16,821 nucleotides of DNA from JAWLCQ01 sp041687095 (lineage in GTDB: Bacteria; Planctomycetota; Phycisphaerae; SM23-33), in contig JAWLCQ010000098.1 of the NCBI GenBank assembly GCA_041687095.1, forward strand, positions 1 to 16,821, in the 5' to 3' direction. The notes beneath the pieces are model-generated. The model saw nothing but the letters and a program-made list of their open reading frames with translations, was not told where the DNA came from and made no database searches. This document shows, in pieces, positions 11,908 to 16,821 of this stretch; within the stretch, counting starts at the first letter, position 1, and the number at the start of each line of letters is the position of its first letter. The translations under genes and the position numbers were made by a program.

Positions 11908-13752
11908 CCCGAACAGCGTCAACGCGTTCGACCCGGTGATTCTCACTTGGGCGTACGTATTTGCAAGGCCTTTTGCCCCGTCAAAAACCACGATGTGGTC
12001 GCCCCGCGTTCGCCCGACGAGTTGCACGCACCCCGCGGGGGCGGGGCAGGGCTGCTTCAGCGACCGCCGCGAGGGGCCCTCGACGAGCACCTCGACCGTG
12101 CGCCCCACGTAGCGGGCGTGGTGCTCGGTTCCGACCTGCTCCTGCACCGCCAGCAGCTCGTTGTTGCGGCGCTTCTTGACGGACACGGGGACGTCGTCGG
12201 CCATCCGCTCGGCCGCGTGGGTGCCCGGGCGGGGCGAGTACTTGAAGATGAACGAGTTCTTGTACCCGCAGCGGCGGATCAGTTCCGCCGACGCCTCGTG
12301 GTCGGCCTCCGTCTCGCCCGGGAAGCCTACGATGAAGTCGCCCGCGAGGACCGCCTCGGGCACGATGGCGCGGGCGCGGGCGATGAAGTCATCGTACTGC
12401 CCCCGCGTGTACCCGCGGTTCATGGCCTTGAGCATCGCGTCGGACCCGCTCTGGGCGGGGCAGTGGATGTACTCGCAGACGTTGGGCAGGTCCCGCATCG
12501 CCTCCAGCACGTCGTCGGTGAACCCCAGCGGGTGACTGGTCACGAACCGCAGCCGCCGCAGGCCCGCCAGCGGCGAGAGGCGCTCCAGCAGGTCGCTGAA
12601 GCGGACGCTCGTCTCCCCGGTTCGCCAGTGGTAGCGGTTGACGGTCTGCCCCAGGAGCGTGATCTCGCTCCGGCCCGCGTCGAGCAGACGGCCGACCTCC
12701 TCGACGACGTGGGCGGGGTCGCGCGACCGCTCGCTCCCGCGGACGAAGGGCACGATGCAGTACGAGCAGAAGTTGTCGCACCCCCGCTGGATCCGCACGA
12801 ACGCCTGCGACGCGCTCGGCGTGCCGGACGCGTCCCGCCCCAGGTCCAAGGCATCAATCCCGTCGGGGTGCGCGTCCGTCGCCGAACCTTTCACCGCGGA
12901 GACCGCAGAGGGGGAGGGAGGGGGAGTTTCGATTCTCGATTCTTGTAACCGTTCACCGGGTGCCACCCTCAAGCGGCGCCGTTCAGCCGCTTGGGGGTGC
13001 TGCGGCAAGGCGGGCTCAACACCCCCAAGCCGCGAACCGCATGCGGCTTGAGGGTGGCACCCTGTTTGACCGGTCCCGTGAACGGTTACCGATCTTCGAT
13101 TCTGGATCGGCGCCGGCGGATCGGCGCCGTCGGCGGCCGGGGCGGAGGCGTCGGCCTCGAATACGGGGACGGGTTCCGGGGCGGAGGCGTCGGCCTCGAA
13201 AACGGGGACGGGCTCCGGAGCGGCGTGCTTTTCGCCGCGCAGGTGCCTGTCCCCCTGTTCGAGGCCCCCCAGGCGCGCGGACGCGTCTTTCCGCTTCTCC
13301 GCCTTCTCTTCGTCCTCCTCCCTCCGCGGGCTCTGCGGCGGCTCCTCTCCCCGGGACTTGCCGCGCCCGCGGGGGGGATCCAGGGCGACCGTCGCCGTGC
13401 CCCCCGCCGCCCGCTCCAGCAGTTCCGCGAGGCGATGCAACTGCCCCGGTGCGCAGACCACGTCCACGTGCGGGAACCGCTTCCGCAGTTCCTCGCCCTC
13501 CCGCTGGGCCATGCAGCCGAGAACGGCGACGACGAGTGGGCGGCCCTCGGCCTTGCGCTGTCCGTCGGCCCCCAGGCGCGAGTAGACCTTCTCCTCCGCG
13601 TGCTGGCGGACGGAGCAGGTGTTGTAGAGGACGGCGTCGGCGCGGCGGGCGTCGTGGACGATGGCGTGACCGGCCGCCCGCAGCGCCCCCTCCGCCAACT
13701 CGCTGTCGAGCCGGTTCATCTGGCAACCAAGCGTTTCAATGTAGATCTTCAC
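11893..13752 (-). CDS. miaB: tRNA 2-methylthio-N6-dimethylallyladenosine synthase with a large insert
   Basis: MiaB is a radical-SAM methylthiotransferase that adds the 2-methylthio group to i6A37 of tRNA. The protein has the N-terminal domain with C10, C46 and C80 as ligands of one Fe-S cluster, the radical-SAM motif C325-x3-C329-x2-C332 in QRGCDNFCSYCIVPFVRG, and a C-terminal TRAM region with RYVGRTVEVLVEG and VGRTRGDHIVVFDG. It is 619 residues long against about 440-480 for the family. The extra part lies between about residues 124 and 312, is charged or Pro/Ala-rich, and is encoded by repeats. The catalytic parts are intact and no stop or frameshift is present. The start is GTG 13752, with a weak GAGG upstream. 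The last residues (EVRG) come from a heptamer array. RimO or MtaB are less likely given the NTCSVRQHAE motif. Confidence 0.93.
   Translation of the reverse strand: MKIYIETLGCQMNRLDSELAEGALRAAGHAIVHDARRADAVLYNTCSVRQHAEEKVYSRLGADGQRKAEGRPLVVAVLGCMAQREGEELRKRFPHVDVVCAPGQLHRLAELLERAAGGTATVALDPPRGRGKSRGEEPPQSPRREEDEEKAEKRKDASARLGGLEQGDRHLRGEKHAAPEPVPVFEADASAPEPVPVFEADASAPAADGADPPAPIQNRRSVTVHGTGQTGCHPQAACGSRLGGVEPALPQHPQAAERRRLRVAPGERLQESRIETPPPSPSAVSAVKGSATDAHPDGIDALDLGRDASGTPSASQAFVRIQRGCDNFCSYCIVPFVRGSERSRDPAHVVEEVGRLLDAGRSEITLLGQTVNRYHWRTGETSVRFSDLLERLSPLAGLRRLRFVTSHPLGFTDDVLEAMRDLPNVCEYIHCPAQSGSDAMLKAMNRGYTRGQYDDFIARARAIVPEAVLAGDFIVGFPGETEADHEASAELIRRCGYKNSFIFKYSPRPGTHAAERMADDVPVSVKKRRNNELLAVQEQVGTEHHARYVGRTVEVLVEGPSRRSLKQPCPAPAGCVQLVGRTRGDHIVVFDGAKGLANTYAQVRITGSNALTLFGEVRG
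12945..13089. repeat. Palindromic element inside miaB
   Basis: Outer arms GTAACCGTTCAC (12945-12956) and its exact complement (13078-13089) enclose a second 17-bp perfect inverted repeat (12958-12974 and 13046-13062). Inside it lie an 11-bp pair (12989-12999 and 13020-13030) and two small hairpins (12971-12992 and 13028-13049). A 9-nt direct repeat TTCGATTCT flanks it at 12928-12936 and 13095-13103. The left 61 nt recur at 16439-16498. Confidence 0.85.
13144..13221 (-). repeat. Two tandem 39-bp units in the miaB insert
   Basis: Positions 13144-13182 and 13183-13221 are nearly identical. They encode two copies of the 13-residue unit APEPVPVFEADAS (residues 178-203 of MiaB). The unit length is a multiple of three, so the duplication keeps the frame. 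Confidence 0.9.
13197..13260 (-). repeat. Interspersed repeat, copy 1 (inside miaB)
   Basis: Read on the minus strand, this 64-nt stretch aligns with 16628-16689 on the plus strand at roughly four of five positions. It contains the shared core GGGGGACAGGCACCT and, further on, GGCGAA, GCACGCC and GGAGCC. Confidence 0.75.
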
Positions 13753-14168
13753 GTCTGAACCTCAGGGAAAACGTCCATTGTAGCAGATCCCCCGCCCCTC
13801 GCAGCCCCAAACGCCGCGCCCGCCCGGGCCATCGCATGGTCGTGGCACGGGCGTCTCGCCCCTGCCGAAAGGTGAGAACGGCCTCGCTGCGAGCCCAACC
13901 GCCCCCAATTCACGGAAGGCCTCTCCGCCGAAGGCCACGGGCAAGATGCCCGCAGGACCCATGGGCGAGACGCCCATGCCACGGAAACGCCGCGACGCCC
14001 ATGCCACGGAAACGCCGCGACGCCCATGCCACGGAATCGCCCAGACGCGACGGCCCGGCCGCACCCGCCGGGGCCATCGCTGCTGCCCCGGGCGGGATCC
14101 TCGTTTCCGGGTTGCCGCCGGCGGGCCCGGCGGCGACAATGACGCCAGCACAACCCGGGGAGGCAACC
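13753..14168. repeat. Repeat-rich intergenic region with 25-bp tandem units
   Basis: No gene is supported in these 416 bp. A 25-bp unit beginning CGCCCATGCCACGGAA occurs three times in tandem (13971-13995, 13996-14020, 14021-14045; the last diverges at its end). GGGCGAGACGCCCATGCC at 13963-13980 has an inverted partner at 13844-13861 with 17 of 18 positions matching, and each arm contains its own short hairpin (13961-13977 and 13849-13861). A further small palindrome GGGCAAGATGCCC lies at 13939-13951. These look like REP-type palindromic repeats. The promoter of the next gene should lie at the right end. Confidence 0.8.
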
Positions 14169-14420
14169 ATGGAACAGGTGACGTGCTTCAGGTGCGGAAG
14201 GCCGATGGCGGCGGGATTCGCGCGGGCGCCCCATGGCATCCAGTGGCGAACGCCGGCCGAGCCGCCCCTCCGCTGGCGGCGGGTGTGGCGGGTCCTGCGG
14301 AACACGCTGGCGTGGTGGAGCTTTCGCGAGAATCCCGCGTGGCGCTGCGCGGAGTGCGAGCTGCTCGTCGTGGACCACTCGCACAGCCTGCCGACTAAAC
14401 GCCCCGCGGCCCAGGCGTGA
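14169..14420 (+). CDS. Small zinc-ribbon protein
   Basis: The 83-residue protein has two CxxC pairs, C6-x2-C9 and C60-x2-C63, separated by 50 residues, which would bind one zinc ion. The start TCFRCGRPMAAGFARAPHGIQW and the end WRCAECELLVVDHS resemble a small family of bacterial zinc-finger proteins of unknown function (I believe the DUF6487 type). The spacer contains a basic, Trp-rich segment (WRRVWRVLRNTLAWW, 36-50) that could contact a membrane or nucleic acid. ATG 14169 has GGGGAGG at 14157-14163 with a 5-nt spacer. The SDR gene follows 153 nt downstream on the same strand. No function is claimed. Confidence 0.72.
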   Translation: MEQVTCFRCGRPMAAGFARAPHGIQWRTPAEPPLRWRRVWRVLRNTLAWWSFRENPAWRCAECELLVVDHSHSLPTKRPAAQA

Positions 14421-14573
14421 GAACGAGGGAAGGGCAAGAGCCAAAGACGGCGTGTGCGGTCCCCGCATTTCGGAGGATACGGATGTCCTGCTCAAGGTGG
14501 GCGATCGCCTTCGGACCGAGGGCTTCCCCGGCAGGACTCGCGATACAGGTTCAGGTACAGGAGACGCGGACGC

Positions 14574-15326
14574 ATGACGGAACCACAGGTCGTCATCATC
14601 ACGGGCGGTGGGCAGGGAATCGGGTACGGGATCGCGGAGGTGTTCGCCGACCATGCGGCGAAGGTGGTCATCGCGGACCTCGACCAGGCCCGCGCCGACG
14701 CCGCCGCGGACAAGCTCAAGCAGCAAGGCGCGACGGACGCCATGGGAATCGCCTGTGACGTCGCCCGGCGGGATTCGGTCGAGGCCATGGTCGACGCCGC
14801 CATCGCGAGGTTCGGGCACGTCGACGTGCTGATCAACAACGCGGGCATCTGCCCGTTCCAGGACATCATGGAGATGACGCCCGAGACGTTCCAGCGGACG
14901 ATCGACGTGAACCTGATGGGCGGGTTCCACTGCACGCAGGCCGCGGCGAAGCACATGATCGCCCGGGGCAAGGGCGGGACGGTGGTGTTCATCACGTCCC
15001 TCGCCGACCACCGCACCAACGCCAAGCAGGTGGACTACTGCGCCTCCAAGGCCGGGGCGATGGGCTGCATGACGGGCTTCGCCACCGCCCTGGGCCCACG
15101 CGACATCAACTGCGTCGCCGTCGCCCCCGGGCACGTCAGTACGCCGTTGACGGCCCACTACTGGGAAACCGACGCGGGCCGGGAACGGGCCACGCAGATC
15201 ATCCCCATGCAGCACCTGGGCACCCCGCGGGACATCGGGGAGGCCTGCTACTTCGTCGCCACCACCGGGAGGTACGTCAACGGCGTGACGATCCGCGTGG
15301 ACGGCGGGAATGCGGCGTTGGGATAG
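14574..15326 (+). CDS. Short-chain dehydrogenase/reductase (SDR)
   Basis: The 250-residue protein is a classical SDR. It has TGGGQGIG (10-17) for dinucleotide binding, D35 at the end of strand 2, which favours NAD(H) over NADP(H), CDV (61-63), NNAG (88-91), N113, and the catalytic Ser142-Tyr155-Lys159 in ITSLADHRTNAKQVDYCASKAG. The C-terminal GRYVNGVTIRVDGG is the usual end of the fold. Such enzymes oxidise or reduce hydroxyl or carbonyl groups of sugars, steroids or acyl chains, and the substrate cannot be told here. ATG 14574 is chosen because AGGAG at 14559-14563 lies 10 nt upstream. Family length is normal, so the gene is complete. Confidence 0.93.
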   Translation: MTEPQVVIITGGGQGIGYGIAEVFADHAAKVVIADLDQARADAAADKLKQQGATDAMGIACDVARRDSVEAMVDAAIARFGHVDVLINNAGICPFQDIMEMTPETFQRTIDVNLMGGFHCTQAAAKHMIARGKGGTVVFITSLADHRTNAKQVDYCASKAGAMGCMTGFATALGPRDINCVAVAPGHVSTPLTAHYWETDAGRERATQIIPMQHLGTPRDIGEACYFVATTGRYVNGVTIRVDGGNAALG

Positions 15327-15417
15327 GCGGGCCCATCGATACTGCGCCAAAAGTACCTGGGATGTGTATGAGAGGGGAAAACGCGCATGCGGTCCCCGGA
15401 GGTCCGTGCGCCTGCTA

Positions 15418-15525
15418 CGGCATGGCCCGCAGGACACTCAAGACAATGGCGATGAGGCCGGCTACAACGGAATCCTCTCCGACTGAAACGGCATAGCCCG
15501 CAGGACACTCAAGACAGTGGCGACG
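15418..15525. repeat. Direct duplication, offset 71 nt
   Basis: A 37-nt stretch at 15418-15454 recurs at 15489-15525 with about three mismatches; the core GCCCGCAGGACACTCAAGACA is shared. The second copy is the 3' end of the membrane-protein gene. The first copy, just beyond that gene's stop, still encodes IVLSVLRAMP followed by a stop codon in another frame. Confidence 0.8.
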
Positions 15526-15899
15526 GCCGCCAGTGCCGCCAGTATCACCGTCAGCCCCCACGTCGCGCCAAAGCGGGAGTTGGCGGGGATGGAATCGTCC
15601 CCGATGATGGCGGCCACGCGACGCAGGCAAAGGTTGTTCGCGCGGATGCCTCTGCGCACCCTCCATACTCCAAACGCGCCGTGGGCGCTGATGATCGCAA
15701 ACATGATGAGGCTCCACCAGGCGGGAAGGCCATCAGGTTCACGGCTCAACGCCAGGACAACGGCGCCAACGCCCAGCGTGACGCCAGGAATGCGCCATCG
15801 AAGGTTGTCCAAGTGGAAGAAGACCCCGTACTTCTGTCTGTAGATCTCCAGCGCAACCTCCCTCTTCGTCGATGTGACTGCTTCATCAGCTTCGATCAT
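15462..15899 (-). CDS. Small hypothetical membrane protein
   Basis: No family is recognised. From ATG 15899 the protein has 145 residues: a charged N-terminus (1-35, including EVALEIYRQKYGVFFHLD) and three hydrophobic segments (about 37-51, 60-79 and 113-133), with basic loops after the second (VWRVRRGIRANNLCLRR). This suggests a three-helix inner-membrane protein. An upstream ATG at 15941 is in frame but lacks a ribosome-binding site; AAAGGGG lies just before 15899, so that start is preferred. The C-terminus SVLRAMPFQSERIPL appears to have been extended by a duplication, because the neighbouring copy ends at SVLRAMP. Base composition is a little lower in GC than in its neighbours. Confidence 0.6.
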   Translation of the reverse strand: MIEADEAVTSTKREVALEIYRQKYGVFFHLDNLRWRIPGVTLGVGAVVLALSREPDGLPAWWSLIMFAIISAHGAFGVWRVRRGIRANNLCLRRVAAIIGDDSIPANSRFGATWGLTVILAALAAVATVLSVLRAMPFQSERIPL

Positions 15900-16239
15900 C
15901 GCTGCCCCTTTCTCTCCAGATAAGACTGTGTCCATCTGCAAAGGAGTCTATCGGTAGCGGCGGCAGTTTGCCAGTGATCAAACCCGGTGACACCTGGCGC
16001 CTTGCCGCCGGAAGCCGGTCGAGGGCTGGGGCGTCTGGCGTGGGTCCCCGGCCTCCAACCTGCCCGCAGATCCGCAGATCCCAAGTGTCCACTGGGGCGG
16101 GCGGGGCGTAGGGAGGAGGATTCTTGCTGTCGCAAGCTGCTGGGAAGACGGTGGTTGCGACTCTGGCACCCGCAGAACCCGATTTCGGCGGGACGGCGCT
16201 GTCGGTTGCAGTTAATAATAACTATAGGAGGAGTTGCCT
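15900..16239. other. Intergenic stretch with no firm gene
   Basis: These 340 bp separate the membrane-protein gene from the reading frame starting at 16240. A GGAGGAG site at about 16112-16119 precedes a TTG start (16124) and a frame of 91 codons in +, but its composition and sequence give no support for a real protein. A CTTGC/GCAAG hairpin lies at about 16123-16136. An AT-rich patch (16212-16226) leads into the strong Shine-Dalgarno of the next frame. Confidence 0.5.
16226..16231 (+). promoter_or_regulatory. Perfect Shine-Dalgarno AGGAGG
   Basis: AGGAGG at 16226-16231 lies 8 nt before ATG 16240 and is preceded by an AT-rich patch. It is the strongest ribosome-binding site in the window and decides the start of the frame that follows. 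Confidence 0.6.
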
Positions 16240-16821
16240 ATGGTGCGAACGGGCGGAGCCGAGGTCCGCGCGGAGTTCGCGGCCCGGCGGCTGCGGGAGG
16301 GACTTGGGCGGCGGGTCTCCCGGACCGGCGGCGTGCGGCAGCCGAGGCCCGGCCCGGCGCGGCCGGGGCTGGCGGGTTCGTGTGTGGCGGGAGAGCTAGA
16401 AATCGGAATAGTCTGCGCTGGGTTCGTTTTCAACGTTCGTAAGCGCTCACGGGGTCCCACCCTTAAACGGCGCTGTTTGCCGCTTGGGGGTGCTGCGGAG
16501 TGGTTGGATGGGTTTGTTTTTCACAGCGGGGCGCGCCCGTGGGCGGGACGTGCCGGTGGGTTTGTTTTCGAGGATGGGGAGGAGGCGAGATGGGTTTGTT
16601 TTGCACGGTCGGGGCGAGTGCGGCCGCGAAAGGGGGACAGGCACCTCCGGGGCGAACGGCACGCCCCTGCGGAGCCAGTCCTCGTTTCGCTCGGTGGGTT
16701 TGTTTTGCACAGTGGCCCGGCGCGGGGACGAAACCCCTCTCCCCGCGGGGAGAGGTCCCCGAGCGCAGCGAGGGGGGTGAGGGGGCGCCGGGAGGTCGGG
16801 GAAGGTCCGGCAGGCGAGGAA
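16240..16821 (+). CDS. Possible gene running off the window, passing through repeats
   Basis: From ATG 16240 the frame is open for 194 codons to the window edge. It begins MVRTGGAEVRAEFAARRLREGLG, which could form a basic amphipathic helix, and no family is recognised. From about residue 60 the codons fall in repeat DNA: four of five copies of the TGGGTTTGTTTT repeat are read in the same frame as GFVF or GFVL, and the half palindromic element gives RKRSRGPTLKRRCLPLGG. In favour of a gene is the perfect Shine-Dalgarno at the right distance. Against it are the high GC content, which makes long open frames common, and the repeat content. It may be the start of a real small gene overrun by repeats, or no gene at all. 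Confidence 0.35.
   Translation, partial: MVRTGGAEVRAEFAARRLREGLGRRVSRTGGVRQPRPGPARPGLAGSCVAGELEIGIVCAGFVFNVRKRSRGPTLKRRCLPLGGAAEWLDGFVFHSGARPWAGRAGGFVFEDGEEARWVCFARSGRVRPRKGDRHLRGERHAPAEPVLVSLGGFVLHSGPARGRNPSPRGERSPSAARGVRGRREVGEGPAGEE
16439..16498 (+). repeat. Half copy of the palindromic element found in miaB
   Basis: By hand alignment 52 of 61 positions match 12945-13005, with one gap. The copy begins at the same outer terminus (GTAAGCGCTCAC against GTAACCGTTCAC) and ends with an identical 20-nt run, GCCGCTTGGGGGTGCTGCGG (16479-16498 and 12986-13005). The right half of the element is absent. Confidence 0.85.
16628..16689 (+). repeat. Interspersed repeat, copy 2
   Basis: This stretch matches the minus strand of 13197-13260 inside miaB. 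It shares GGGGGACAGGCACCT and further blocks in the same order. It lies between the fourth and fifth copies of the TGGGTTTGTTTT repeat. Confidence 0.75.
16736..16755. repeat. Perfect 20-bp palindrome
   Basis: CCTCTCCCCGCGGGGAGAGG is its own reverse complement. It is followed by a G-rich stretch (CGAGCGCAGCGAGGGGGGTG). The unit has the look of a dispersed palindromic repeat. Confidence 0.75.

Larger units (their letters stand above)
16419..16712 (+). repeat. Five dispersed copies of a TGGGTTTGTTTT repeat
   Basis: Related copies start at 16419 (TGGGTTCGTTTTCAAC), 16509, 16557, 16591 and 16695; the last two share TGGGTTTGTTTTGCAC. Spacings are 90, 48, 34 and 104 nt, so this is neither a tandem array nor a CRISPR array. 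Confidence 0.85.

Noticed and set aside
12960..14420. Long upstream extension of the zinc-ribbon gene
   Set aside because: The extension is antisense to miaB and passes through repeat DNA. ATG 14169 has its own ribosome-binding site.
13749..15437. 562-codon minus-strand frame opposite the SDR and zinc-ribbon genes
   Set aside because: It runs across two real genes and the tandem repeats; its peptide contains repeat-derived stretches (FRGMGVAAFPWHGRRG) and no domain.
16124..16399. 91-codon frame with a TTG start before the 16240 frame
   Set aside because: It has a GGAGGAG site, but the start codon is weak, no motif is recognised, and it overlaps the frame with the better start.
16419..16712. 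CRISPR array
   Set aside because: The repeats are short and imperfect, the spacing is irregular (34 to 104 nt) and no cas gene is present.

Overview
The window reads as a piece of chromosome from a high-GC planctomycete, most likely of the Phycisphaerae type. The clues are two PEP-CTERM proteins, one of them with a dockerin-like tail, a type I sulfatase, a pseudopilin beside secreted proteins, an inositol-lipid gene pair, and intergenic DNA full of short palindromic and interspersed repeats. The lineage is an inference from gene content. No rRNA, tRNA, CRISPR array or transposase gene was seen.

Layout. 1-74 is the tail of a PEP-CTERM protein. At 284-3296 (+) lie rpsT, a TlyA-like rRNA methyltransferase without an S4 domain, inositol-1-phosphate synthase and a CDP-alcohol phosphatidyltransferase. 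The last two probably make phosphatidylinositol phosphate. At 7789-3306 (-) is a tightly packed run: a secreted dockerin/PEP-CTERM protein, a pseudopilin, then a complete metal ABC importer (lipoprotein, ATPase, permease) whose genes overlap by ATGA junctions. At 7941-8558 (+) is a class I methyltransferase. At 11665-8568 (-) are a GH4 alpha-galactosidase (melA) and a sulfatase without a signal peptide, both predicted to be cytosolic. At 13752-11893 (-) is miaB. At 14169-15326 (+) are a small CxxC zinc-ribbon protein and a short-chain dehydrogenase. At 15899-15462 (-) is a small three-helix membrane protein with a duplicated 3' end. From about 16240 to the end is repeat-dense DNA, possibly carrying a gene cut by the window edge.

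The most unusual signal is the miaB gene. It carries about 180 extra residues between its N-terminal domain and its radical-SAM domain. The DNA of this insert is assembled from repeats. One is a palindromic element at 12945-13089 whose half copy recurs at 16439-16498. Another is a roughly 64-bp unit at 13197-13260 that recurs at 16628-16689. The reading frame stays open throughout, which resembles in-frame palindromic elements known from Rickettsia. The last codons of miaB also lie inside a heptamer repeat array.

The other intergenic regions hold more repeats: a perfect 21-bp stem after melA, 25-bp tandem units upstream of the zinc-ribbon gene, and a 71-nt offset duplication at the end of the small membrane-protein gene.
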